In this document: positions 48,284-60,604 of the stretch, in pieces | Layout of the letters: the number at the start of each line of letters is the position of its first letter | Position numbering within the stretch: the stretch's first letter is position 1 | Source of the DNA: Theocolax elegans | Lineage: Eukaryota > Arthropoda > Insecta > Hymenoptera > Cerocephalidae | Assembly: GCA_026168455.1 (NCBI GenBank) | Contig: CM047425.1 | Span: 20,972,648-21,036,647 of the forward strand | Direction of reading: 5' to 3' | DNA length: 64,000 bases | Translations under genes and position numbers: made by a program | The notes under the pieces: model-generated | Databases searched by the model: none | What the model was told of the DNA's origin: nothing | What the model saw: only the letters and a program-made list of their open reading frames with translations

Positions 48284-48317
48284 TCTTATCACATCCTAAT
48301 AGGACGATTATCTTATC
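48284..48317. promoter_or_regulatory. cluster of GATA-factor sites
   Basis: Just upstream of the TATA box the minus strand carries TGATAAGA (48,291-48,284) and, 20-30 bp further up, CGATAAGATAAT with two more GATA cores (48,318-48,307). GATA factors drive gut-expressed genes in insects, which fits a peritrophin-type product. Binding is inferred. Confidence 0.5.
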
Positions 48318-51300
48318 GGAGATATTGGAATTTCGTCACATATAAAAATTGCAATTTAATTGTTCGACATTCTTAGAAAATTTTGCATACGTAAAGTGAA
48401 TCTATTACACGATAATGAATTACAATATAAAACAAAGAACTTTTTGAGCTATCAATTGTATTCGTAGTAGAATACATTAAAAATATTTAACGATTATATA
48501 TACGTTTCTTAACGTACATAATTTATTAATAAAAGGTGCGAATGCATACCAATCATCGGAATAAAGATAATTCCGGAAATAAATTTATTCATTTAATCTA
48601 AACTAGAAATAGAAATATGTCGTATGAGAAATTAATAAATTTGTTATTATTCTTAGGGAAAACACCTACAAGTACGTATATACAATTTGCGTGAAATTTC
48701 CTTATTAATCCTCTAATTCATAAGAGGGCTTTTATCTATAATTAAGAACCTCTTTAAAATCTATATTGAGTTGACAGAGATATCAATGTTTCGTAGTTTG
48801 ACATACACATTTATCTGATTCGATACTAATTACGATAAAAACAAGGATACTTACCAAAGTGAAGAATGTGGATAAATACAAATATGTAAAGCTCAAAGAT
48901 TAACTGCAATTTATTTTGCAGAAATTTATATTAGTCACTATCTTCAATAATGAGTAAAAAGATAAAAATACACTAGACGTAGCAAAAATATATTCAAAGG
49001 GCTTATTAACTAAAACCAAGAAACGAATATAGTCATATATGAATAATTGTTAAAATTAAAACATATAATATGTATTGAATATACGTACACTTCTAACTTG
49101 CAGCGTAATGTAGCTTAAATTTTTTAAACTTTTGTTTGATAATTTAATAGAAGACTAATTATATAACTTCAAAAATTATAAACATAGTGGAAAATTATTT
49201 TGAGACGAGTTTACCACTGTTTTTGTCAGTACAAATATTGCTAAGCAAGTAGCAAATATTTTTTAATATATTAGGTATTTTGTAACTATAAAGAATCATG
49301 TGCCGTTGAAGCGATTCTGTATCCCACGGTGGTTCCTTACGTCCTTTGACCCTGTATACCGCGACACGAGAAGAATGAACGCTTCGAGTGTACGAAGAGG
49401 CTGTTGCACTCGGAAGCTTGTGGTATTTTGTCTTATATTACCACTATGGATATTACAGTATTTATTTTAGTTAGTTAATTAAAACCAAAATAAAAAATTA
49501 TAGACAGTGTAACAATTATACGTATAAAAACCGTTGTTATAGAAATCACTCCCCGAATTTCGTGTAATGTGTATTACATATTTTAGAGAACCTTTGTTTT
49601 ATAATTAATACAGTATAAATTGTTGGATATGTATTATTACATATTAACTATATTAAATTTACATGATCAATTGAAAATGAAAGTAATAATTTTCAACTCG
49701 CAATATCTATTTCATATTGCATTTTTTTCAAAGTTTAACTATTTATCCCACGTTGTCATACGATCGCGCACTTTGGAATATAAAAGTGTCGCAACTAAAA
49801 TTTATACAATGTTTGTAAAGAAATTATTTTTCGAGTAGTATTATATATACAAATCGGATAAACAATATTAACTATAAACATCTACCGCAAAGAGCAATAA
49901 GCGAAAAATAAAAAAAAAGTAGGAATACGTCGCCAATAAATTTATTTGGTCATAAAATCAGAAATGCCTTTCTACCATTTCCCACGAATTTCCCAGGGAA
50001 AAATGTTCATTTCTATCCTTCCACCTCTTCGTTCTTCTCGTCTCTCATTCTCTCAAGCAAAGCACGCGCTTCGCGTCTTTAAAGCGCCTCGACTTCTAAT
50101 GCCACGCGCCGTTCCGAGAAGCGCAAAAAGCCGCTCGAATACATGAATGCGTTATATGCTCTCAACTGTGGAGTGCACTTTTGTTGCTTTCTTTCCATGT
50201 CATTGTCGACGCCGACGTGATCAGGAAAGTATTATCCTTTCGGAGATATTCCTTGTAATTTGGTGTTATCTTACTGCATCATCGGGTTCATGATTTTGGC
50301 GTGAAAATTTGAAAATTGGGATAGTTTGCGATACGGGACTCAAATTACATTTATTACCTATGAGTGATGAAGTATAATCATCATTAAATAGAAGTAGATA
50401 TTTATTTATTTCCAATGATGAAAATTTTGTATTACGACGAAATGCTTAAGGCTAAATTGCTATGCACTCTATATTACGGGATTATAGTTAGTCGGTTTAT
50501 CAGTTAGCGCTATCATGGAACATATTGACGTACAACGCTAAATTATCTATTAAAAATATTTATTACTCAATAAACCGAATGTAACAATTCTAGAAATTTT
50601 TCGCAAAAATTATAGTTAATATTTGAATTTAAATCTAATTTACCCATTTCGCGATTTTTTTCTTGAAATAATGAATATTGTAGAACTAACACATGAGCAG
50701 CTCATAAAAAAGTTCTTTCATTGTTTGTCTACTTGAATATTATGAATTCCATAATATATTTACATTCCTTTCCTGCACGACTGCTATTGGACCATCATCC
50801 ACACCCAAAATATATACATCATCCGATCTTTATTGTCATTAATGAGTTGCGTCAGTCAGTCCATTATATATACTCCGAAACTGCATAAGATGTAGATAGG
50901 TAAATTTATCTAATCGAGACAATCTGAGAAAATAGTCAGCAAAGTATCGCAGGTAAAAGAAGACGAATAGAAAAAGAATTATGGAAATCGGTATAGATCT
51001 AACCAGACTTTCGCTCGATTTTCAAAGACAAAGCATCCGAGCACGCGCGCATTCAATTCAGCCACGACCCAGTTGTCCTACCTACTTTTCATCTATTTCA
51101 ATATCAATCCAATTTATCGACAATATACACGCGGGATTGTACAAACGCACACGTGTGCGACTCTCCATGCTCTGTCGACGAAGAGAAAAGTAATAAAGGA
51201 TGGGTGACGAAAAATCGGGAGTAACGGATAAAGGTGCACCCGGAAATAATGTAATATACCTTTGTATATACATATAAACATTTAATATTTTATTGCATTT

Positions 51301-54300
51301 TAGTTGAAATATACTGTACTGAATATAAATTATGTATACATGTGTTGAATCAGGCAAACGAACTATAGGAAACACGAAAAAGTTTTAGACGCTGAATGTA
51401 TGGAACATTTGTTAAACAAAAAAAATCAACAATAATTCTAATGTTATAAAACATAATGTATTCCTACATTTCGTTTAGAAGAAATCCAATACACCTCGTC
51501 GGTAGAATGGAGATGCATATTTTCTTCTTCAACGAATTTTCGCCAAACAAGAAAAAAATAATTCAGTAATTGCAGACTAAAACAGCAGATACACGGTGTT
51601 AAATTACAATAATTATTTCATTTAATTGTATACCTACGTAGACCAATGTGCGTGCTAGATGGTGGTGCATATACATTGGCTCCAATCTTTTGAGCCAGGG
51701 GAAATTTTCATTCGTAAAAGTCATTTTTCATTGAAATTAAAATAGGAACGCATTACATTATTCATTATTTTTAAAACAAAAAAGGCACAATAAAATAAAT
51801 AAAATATATAATTTTGAGACTAGAGAGTGATACAATTTAATATTCACGTAGTTCTCACGGATTCGAGAACTACATCGCTGATGACAATGCAATGGTAAAC
51901 GCGGTGAAATGGTGAATTGGATTGGAATCAGTTGCCGAGGCAAACTGGAACGACGCCTATACCTTTCGGATCCACAAACACAATGACGCTGCATCTCAGC
52001 TGTTTGCAAATATATGCGCATGCTAAGATGGTAAAAATCTATCGCGACACATTCTCGAATATGTTAAATTAGTAGATGAAGCGTGTAAAATATTTTATTT
52101 TTTAAATTAATTATACTTCAAGCTTTATTAATTATATCATAAAAGCAGTAGTCCATAATTGTATAGGTACAATTCTTCATGCTTGAAATAATTGTAAAAC
52201 GTATCCTTCTAATCCTCACGTATAAGTATCTTTTTGCACATTTTTTGTAAAGATAATATTAAAAATTTCTTTTCAAACGATAATCTCATTAATACTTAAT
52301 ATTTAAATGTATAATTAATATATATTTAATTCATTGAATTAGATTATAATTCATTGCGATAAAAACAATATTTATTATCAATTTTTCAAAGACTATTGAA
52401 ATTTTGAAATAATATTATCAAATATCCGGGAACGTGTATTAATGAGAAACAAAACATTGAGTATAGCAATGTCAATGCCAATGAACCGGATTTATTTGAA
52501 AATAACTTATTCTTCTTTGCGAAAGCATTAACCAGCGTCATTAAGAATTTCAAGAATTTAAATTCTATCAATTGTTTGGTGTACATAATTAATAATACTG
52601 ACGAACTAGATAATATTAGGCAAGATTCATAGAATTTATCTCAAGATCAACATTATATTCTCACAAAGAAGAAAATTTATTTCGTCAATTCTGTTTACGA
52701 GGAGCGTGGTTAATCAAACAACGTAAATATAAACTGTTAGTGAAAAAGGAAACACAATAATTTTTGTTGAGAAGGAGCGACGTGAACGTCTTGATAACGA
52801 CGACACAATCAAGCGAATTTCTTCGATAAAAAAGAAACTCAAAGTTCGAGCAGTAACCGTCTCGATCGTTTCTACTTGTATAGAGAGAAGAGAAAAATAT
52901 CTGGAAAGGGAGAGAAAACGAGGAATTGCTTTTACTCATCCATTGCCATAAACGTGAGCGCGATTTCAAGAAGCCGACAATGACGCGCTTCCCTAAGGAC
53001 CAAACGTTCGCTTAGCTTACGGTAAACGCGCTCGGGTCTCCTGGGGAATCCCGAAGATGCGCTCGCGGGAGCCCTTGAACAGAAACCGGTTCCTCGACTC
53101 GGTGTCACGACGTCGACGACTTTGGTGTACAATGTTTAGAAGGGACGATTGCTCCACGAGTACTTTTAAGTAGCTACCAGATCTATGTTCCAGGATTTAA
53201 TCTAACTATTATTGTGAAAATCGAACAAATCGTGTTTATTGTGTAATAATGGTGTTCGTAAATACTTCTTTTAACAATAATTAAATTATCGAAATTATCG
53301 ATTATAATTACACTTAATATTAATTAATCTATCTCAACTGGTATTACGTGTTTATACAATTTCCCTCTCGCTTAGTTTTTACATTTATTTTAACAATTAA
53401 ATTCGATTAAAATTGTAATTACAAACTTATCAGCGTTATTCACTTACACCTGTATATGACACACCTTGTCAAATACGCGTTTTCTTCCTTAACGACAATA
53501 AATAAACATGGTAAATATCTTGTAATTACATATAAAACGCTAAATTCGTACTACTAAGAAAATCATAATTATGAATTATATCTCGATTTATATATAAATA
53601 GATGCGATGTAATATCTATATACTATACCTAGCTTTCCTTTAAAAATCGTATAATTTCAAATTTTAACTAGCGTACAGCATTGGTTAACAAAAATATTAA
53701 AATTTAAATATTTGACACATAATGGTCTTAAATGTTTGACTTTAGACGTAGGTAGAATATTTATACTATATATTATTACAGTAATCATTATTAGATAATA
53801 AATGGTTAATATCTGAAACGAATAAAATAATTGCAGCGGTAAGTTCGATCTTACTGTCAACACCTGTCACAATCTTTTACAACACTTGGTAGGTGTAATG
53901 ATTTATAAATATGTCAACGAATGGTAAAAGTTGTATTAAAAAGGTGTTGCAACACAAGTTTATACGTTAACTACACTTGCTCAATTATTACAATTTTTAT
54001 AAGACTGATTCTGAGAGAGACGTTTTCGTGTCTTTATTCAATATCGTGTACAAACATTTCATCTAGGCATCACTAACAATTTTACGTGTAGTAATTAACA
54101 CTTTTCTTAATAAAATTATGAAAAATAATAATAACTTTCTAGTCGGAAAGTTGTTTTTTAAGATTGCATGCCACTACACGTGCTGTAAATTAGCATTCTA
54201 AAGCGGTCGGAGGGACAAGAATAGTGGAAACAGTGTCTGCGCATATCAACTATTTACCATATAATATTTATATCCTTGTTTATTGCTTCCTCGTATTTGT

Positions 54301-57240
54301 CGAGGTATAGACAGTGCTACAAATTTTCAACATACTAATTTCTTAAACCGACGTTCTCTTAATAGAAATTTAAGTTATAAGTAGCACCTGTTAGAGTTTA
54401 TGGGAGTGCAGAGAAATTTAATGTCTAATTATGTGCCGGTGCCGCTGTTGCTCTTGCTCTCGGAACGGGTGTAATGACCGCTGATATAAATATTGTATTT
54501 CCTTCTCGATTATTTATAATTGTTCCGTTTTCTATGATATCCATTCGTTTCTATTCGCAATTTTTCATCTTAGCTCATTTAAATAGCATTTATTTATGCA
54601 ACGTGACATACATATTACATACAAATGTCATATAAATATAAATTTTATCCATTACTCGAAATTGGTAATATACGAAATGAATAAACATTATTATAAGAAT
54701 AATCTAAAAATTAAATTTCTCCCACGAAAATTGTTCTCTTTCTCTCTCGAGTCACACTTTACACACTTGGTATATATTTATCAACACACTCTCTAATTTT
54801 CATTCACAAGCGTTCTCTTCTGGTTATCAGCTTATCTCCTCCCTCTCGGTAGGCGATTTTCTTCCACCTCTCCCAGCAGTTGATTTTCTGATCACCGCGA
54901 CATTGGAACTGGTGCAAGCCGTGTGATTTACGCGATTCAACGAATCGATAAAACGAGTAAGCGCGACGGAAACTCGCAGAATCGTCGCGCGTGTCTGATC
55001 ATCGCGCATATAGAAAGTGCAGCTGCGTACATAGTCGATTGTTTTCTTGCTCTTGATACCTAGATTAAGAAGATGACCATTTGGTGAAATTCGAATACAC
55101 CGTGAGTATAACCTGTATCTTTATAAATACGTTGAACTAAAAACCACATACGTAATTTATGAAAATCGTGATGAAAACATTAGATTGCTTATAATTGACA
55201 AATTTATAGGTTAAAAGTATTATGCAATGGGGAAAGAAATTTTTTTTAATATACATTTTATGTAAACCTTTCTTAAACTGATCAAAGTTCAAGTTTCATT
55301 TATTTAACAAATACGTATTGTCAATATTTGTGTATAATTTACTTTTTTATGAACAATTTTTTATATGAAAATGGATTTCATACTTTTGAATGAGTTTTCA
55401 TGTAATTAATATAAATTACAGTTATTCAGTTATACAATTTGTCAACATAATTTACATGTGTTATTATACATAGAAAAAGTTTTTTTACACAAATTACCGT
55501 GATTCGTAGTAAAAATTATAGTAGCCACCGAGGTAGCCACGCATTATTTTTATTCCGATAAAATGATCATTTTTTTTCTTTCGATCGAAATCACGATCAA
55601 GTTAATACAATTCATTAAATTCTAGCAATTTTAAAACCAATTTTTCAATCTTCCACATGCATCTTCAAAATTCCCAGTTAATGCACATTCTACACAGCAT
55701 ATAGTTTAATATATAGAAGAGTACTTTATTGACATAGATAATGGTAAATAATAAAAGCGAAAACCATTATAAATGATCGTTACAACCGATCTCACAAACA
55801 CAAAGCGTATTATTATGAATTCTATCGAGGAATGGAAATCATGGGTTTGAAATCAGCTGTTCTGGGGCGACCTCTGCGCGGCTTGTAAAGGAGCTCACTC
55901 TCACTGGACCGATCTGTCACGTGGAGAGTTTTGCGAGAGGGCGTCGACGACAATATGCGCAAGGATTCGATCTCGATCCGTACTGTGCAACTCTCTGCCA
56001 CATATACATATATACTCCTCGATATCGCTCCTTCCGATCATCCTATTTTCTACATAGTCTCTCACGGATACGGTGACTCTCTCTTTCTTTTCTCATATCT
56101 CTCTATATATATGATGGTTTCTTAAAATATGGAATACATGTAAATCAACCAGTATAACAGTATTACTTTTTTTCTATGATATTTTCATATGCAAGTTTAT
56201 ATATGATCTCTTGTTATATGAAGAAAGTCAACATTAATTTTATTCCATTTAAAATCTATGAAATAAGTCATTTTCAAATGTTTATTTGTGTAAAAGTTCT
56301 TGGTTTAAGGTCAGACGCAGCGCACGAGTAGTTTTCATGTGGATAAATTAAAGTTGCTTTTCTTTATACAAAGTATACTTGCTACTTTTTCGTCTTTCTG
56401 AACCGCATAACATTCATATTATGTCATGTATACAATATGAATGAATATCTGCTTTCGTACGTATCTTGAAGATGCGGGTTTTAAAGTTGTGTCAAATTAC
56501 AAATTACTTTACAAATTATATGAAAAATATGTAAATTTATTATAATTTGGTTTTTCAGTCTCAGCAATTACTTGCATTTAATTAAGTTACCATTAAAAGA
56601 ATTTTTCCCAAAAAAGAAAATATCAGACAGATGGATACAATGTTATCCAGGTAAAAAACGATATCGTACATGCCGGAGACGTACGATCGGATTAATCAAG
56701 ATTTTACATAATAATATAACGACGATTCTGATCAAGGCACACACACGTTATTTCGAATCGAAACCTGCAATCACGCGTCAGCGAATTTCGTAATAATCCG
56801 CGAAAATCATCGGCATCGTCGTTTGATTGATACTAGGCCGCGCAAGTCGCACGGTGAAAGCTTACATATATATACGATTCTATCGTAACGATGATATAAA
56901 TTCACAGTCGTGCTTGTAAGGCACACTTTGAGATCATTTGGTAATTAAGGTGAGAGTCTGCACTTAATAAAAGTTGATGTAATTTTTCAGTAGTTCAATA
57001 GGTTTCTGACACTATTTTACTACGTTCCACATGTACAGAAGAGCATTATTGACGAATGAAATTTAATTAATTAATATTACGTACATATATCGATTATTTT
57101 AAGTATTTTAATATTTCTTGTATTAAAGTTTAAAAAAAAGCAACATATCTTATTATAAAAATCAACGATGGAAAAATAAATGTAAAATATTGTTGACTTT
57201 AAGGGTATATTGATCTATAAAATGTTTTATTTCTTTCTAG
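48318..57240. other. gene-free stretch with CpG-rich islands
   Basis: No coding exon is firmly supportable. CpG-richer patches lie at about 49,310-49,420, 49,960-50,240, 50,990-51,190, 52,780-53,170, 54,820-55,040 and 55,850-56,000. A good donor word, GTGAGT, at about 55,102 and an acceptor-like TTTTTCAG at about 56,560 are in plus orientation. They could belong to a plus-strand transcript ending at 57,444, but I cannot chain them into one frame. Confidence 0.45.
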
Positions 57241-57444
57241 AAAGGACGTGTACTATCACTTTTGGAGTACGTTGCGCGTGACGGTACTGCGGTATTCGTT
57301 ATCTTAGGTATAGAATATACAGTAGAGCCTGGTGCTCTGACTACTTTACCCTCTCTTTTATGCCGTCGTGCAGAAAAAACTCCTGTCTACAAGAAAATCG
57401 CCTATGTCCAAGGAGTAACGTTAGGCGACACCGGTAGTGGATAA
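57241..57444 (+). CDS. possible terminal coding exon, product unknown
   Basis: A pyrimidine-rich acceptor (TTTCTTTCTAG) ends at 57,240. From 57,241 a frame (AAA GGA CGT GTA) stays open for 67 codons to TAA at 57,442-57,444. The peptide has a balanced, protein-like composition with a hydrophobic start (LSLLEYV), a segment reading TAVFVILGIEYTVEPG, and the end GVTLGDTGSG. An AATAAA at 57,752-57,757 is suitably placed downstream, and GC content is above the surroundings. I do not recognise a family and found no upstream exon that joins in frame. A chance open frame is a real alternative. Confidence 0.3.
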   Translation, partial: KGRVLSLLEYVARDGTAVFVILGIEYTVEPGALTTLPSLLCRRAEKTPVYKKIAYVQGVTLGDTGSG

Positions 57445-57835
57445 AAGTACTTTTTCCCAAGATACTAGAAAGGAAATGAGGTAAGCTGAGAGATTGTAAT
57501 TATGAGTTGCAAAACGGAGGTACAACATTCAAGTGACCTCACCAACGGAGAACCTGAGAAGAAGTAAGAAGGATGCGCTTTTGACGTTAAACGTGTTTCG
57601 CATTTACCGTCGCGGACTTCTTCAGTGGAAATGTTCCCTTTTCCTTTGTGAAACTGATTGCCTGGACTCTGACAATTTACCGAATGACACACTTTATATA
57701 AATGCTTCTATGTAAATTAGAAATTTAACAAGTTGTATTTTATAGAAATCGAATAAACTCTCTGTTGAACGTAATTTAAAATTTCATGGTATATTTGTTC
57801 AAAACGAATCGTCTTCTACTCTTAGTCTGTATCAT

Positions 57836-57883
<48 letters not shown>

Positions 57884-58377
57884 GATTCAAATGATTCAAG
57901 TTATATTTATATATTGATAATTTAAATTTGTATATTTAAAATAAACGTTTGTCAATCCTACAATTAATAGTTTGAATACTATAAAGTTGCTTGGCATTTT
58001 GTGCAATAACCATGCTATAATTTCCTTGCTCTTTTTCTTATAAAAGTACAAATTCTCAGGAATTTATTTTTATAATGAAATTTGAAATTATTTTAATATT
58101 GCGGAGAAAAAATTTGAATAAAAATTATCCGAATGTTTTAGGTACAATGCTAACCATCGCTTGTTTGTACAATTCTTTTTTATTTTTTAGAAATTGCGAA
58201 TCACGGTTAAATTTTGACTATACTGGATAGTACGTTTTCCCGTACGAGGAAAATATTAACATTTAGATTTTTTTAAAGTAATCTTTTTTTCGTATATTAT
58301 ATCTTAACTTAACTTTTTTGCAATATTAAAAACAATTTCGTTGTCGTTATCGAATCATTTACAATTTCTCGCTACTG
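57445..58377. other. gene-free stretch with (TA)n
   Basis: Possible 3' untranslated sequence of the exon above up to about 57,770, then AT-rich DNA with a TA run at 57,840-57,882. I see nothing coding in it. Confidence 0.5.
57840..57882. repeat. (TA)n microsatellite
   Basis: A pure TA run of about 43 bp. Confidence 0.95.
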
Positions 58378-58551
58378 CACTCAGAAAAAAGTTGTAGTAA
58401 AAATAACAATACTGTCTAATAATGAAATTACAGACTGTCAATATTCAAAAAGTTACTATATTCTATAGTGCAATTTACTAAAAGTCTATTAATTTTTACT
58501 AGAATTTTAGTAATATTTACCATAAGTTGTAATACAACTTTTTTCTCAGTG
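58378..58551. mobile_element. 174-bp MITE with CACTSAG ends
   Basis: The left end is CACTCAGAAAAAAGTTGTA. The right end, reverse-complemented, is CACTGAGAAAAAAGTTGTA, one mismatch in 19. The right flank is TA and the left flank TG, so a TA target duplication with one substitution is likely. The interior is AT-rich and non-coding. Ends of the CACTGA-then-A-run type are shared with the 2.9-kb element at 5,733. Confidence 0.85.
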
Positions 58552-60160
58552 TAATAAAGACTGAATTCCTGGTATTAATTTTGCAAAAGGTATTATTAAA
58601 AAAATGTAAACATTGATGCCATCAATGTATTCCGATAAATATATTCTGTATATGTTCCGAATGCTGTACACGCGTTTCTCAACATGCATATATGGTTAAT
58701 GTTGGTGTTGCACACACACACACACAGAAAGAAACACCCGCGCGCGAATTTATGAATTCAGTTATGCGCGACCATCGATACATATTCATGGATGAATCCC
58801 ATTTGCTGGGAACCACGCGAGTGGCATCGTCTCATCACGTTGTTTCGGCGCATCCTCTTTCTTCTTATCTCCAAGAAAGTCTTTTTGCAATATTTAAAAC
58901 GCTTAAAAACGGAGAGTTTGTTTGTTGTATTCCGAGAACTTGAAATAATGTACGAGTCCAAACGAATTCTTTTCGCTTTTGTAGATACACGTAACTTCGT
59001 CTCTTTCCTATGTATATGGAAATTGTCTACTCACTTGGTAATGTCACTTTTTCCACGAAGTTTATTATTCTCCGAGTATTGCTTTCACTTGCTACTACCT
59101 TCTTGTAATAGTCTTCTAATCTTATATTTACAGTTAGTTAAATTTGTTAAGATATACGCTATATACTTAGAATAATGATTCATTAAGTGAAGACATTAAG
59201 CAAAATAAATAACTATGCATAACAAAGAGTAATAGGAATCAGCAAAAAAGAGGTAGCAAAGAATAACATTTTTCTTTTCTGATAAGAAATAAAGTTAGAC
59301 CGTTTCGCGGTAATAATATTATTACTGCTTTAGTTAACCTAAATACCAGTTGCAAAACAACCGTCCGATCTATTAAATAACTGTAAAACTAAGCTAATTA
59401 TTTCTAATTATTAACGTTTAATTAAATTAACATTTATTTAAATTAATTTTAACAATGCGGAGTAGTAAACTTTGACTTAAAAAAATCGGAAAATGAAATT
59501 AAAGCTATTGTGCATCAAACAACGAAGAATCGATCGTAAATGTGCAAAAAAGTGTCTGTATCCAGTAGACTCGTAGACACGTAAGTTACGCGTGGGAAGA
59601 TAAACGCTATGAATTAAAGGTGTTTAAGAGTAGCAGTTGATCTATTGTTGCCAATTGTTCAATTTGTCGAGTGAGAGAGAAAAGAAGAGTTTAATAGCTG
59701 TTACTTGCACGCATCACTGCGCAACTTGAATTAAAGCGCGAGCTTTCATTTCGTTTCCCGCGCGAAGATGTTAGATGAACCTAGGATGTCGTAGATTGCC
59801 TATTAAAACTGCAGTATTGAATATTATAAATACAACCGGTAAAAGATGTTAAAGTTGTATGTTTAAAATCATAGGCTCCAGCAATGGGAGAGAAATCGCA
59901 CATTATTCTCTAAAAAAATTAAAAACGTAAAATTAAAAATGATTTGATTCATTTCGCAATGAGATAAAAATTAAATTGTGTATTTGTAAAAAAATGAACA
60001 AGAAAAATTTAAATAAATGTAAAAAACGTAATTAAGTATGTATTAGTGCAACATATTGAACGTATTATTTTCAGGATCCAGTAGAAATTAAGTATGTTAA
60101 TAATGATCGTGTTACTACATAATTAACGTTTATCACAATTAAAATAGAACATTTGATACT
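58552..60160. other. gene-free stretch
   Basis: A CpG-richer patch at about 58,730-58,870 follows a short CA run. The rest is AT-rich, with no supportable exon or RNA gene. Confidence 0.5.
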
Positions 60161-60166
60161 ACTTAC

Positions 60167-60232
60167 ATTCAAGTTTGCTATTCGTGTATCATAAAAATAC
60201 TGTATAGGAATGCAACTCTCGGACAACTCACC
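60167..60232 (-). promoter_or_regulatory. candidate recursive splice site A and short RS-exon
   Basis: On the minus strand TTCTTTGTTTCAG abuts GTGAGT, with the junction between 60,232 and 60,231. The pyrimidine tract is long, and TTAATTAAT upstream offers branch-point A residues. A second donor, GTAAGT at 60,166-60,161, bounds a possible 65-nt recursive-splicing exon. The first transcribed of three such sites on this strand; the next is 25.6 kb downstream. Confidence 0.6.
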
Positions 60233-60575
60233 TGAAACAAAGAAAAGAAGATATTAATTAAATATGAAGTAGCTAAGAACGTGAAATTCTTTGTAAATAA
60301 ATAAATTAATTAAGTAACCTAATTAAAAGTTACGAGCTAGTAAGCACAAACAAAACGTATTTACTTTAAAATTATGTAGTCATATATTTATTTATTAACT
60401 TAACGTGCTCACATTTACAAAGTTATAGGAAACAAACATGAGTGGTAAAAAATCTATTAAACTAAAAAAGTGTCGTTAAGTGAAATAAATCGAGAAGTCC
60501 ACTTATATCCACGAAACTATAATTAGATTAGTCAATATTGTATATTATACTTCGAAACAAGAATTTTTCTATTTG

Positions 60576-60604
60576 GCGTTTCGCGTTTCGCGTTTCGCGT
60601 TTCG
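60576..60604. repeat. GCGTTTC heptamer repeat, four copies
   Basis: Four tandem copies of GCGTTTC at the edge of a CpG-richer island. Confidence 0.92.

Noticed and set aside
56558..56651. Possible plus-strand exon (acceptor TTTTTCAG, donor at CCAG/GTAAAA)
   Set aside because: Joined to the exon at 57,241 it gives the wrong frame and an early stop; the peptide has no recognisable features.
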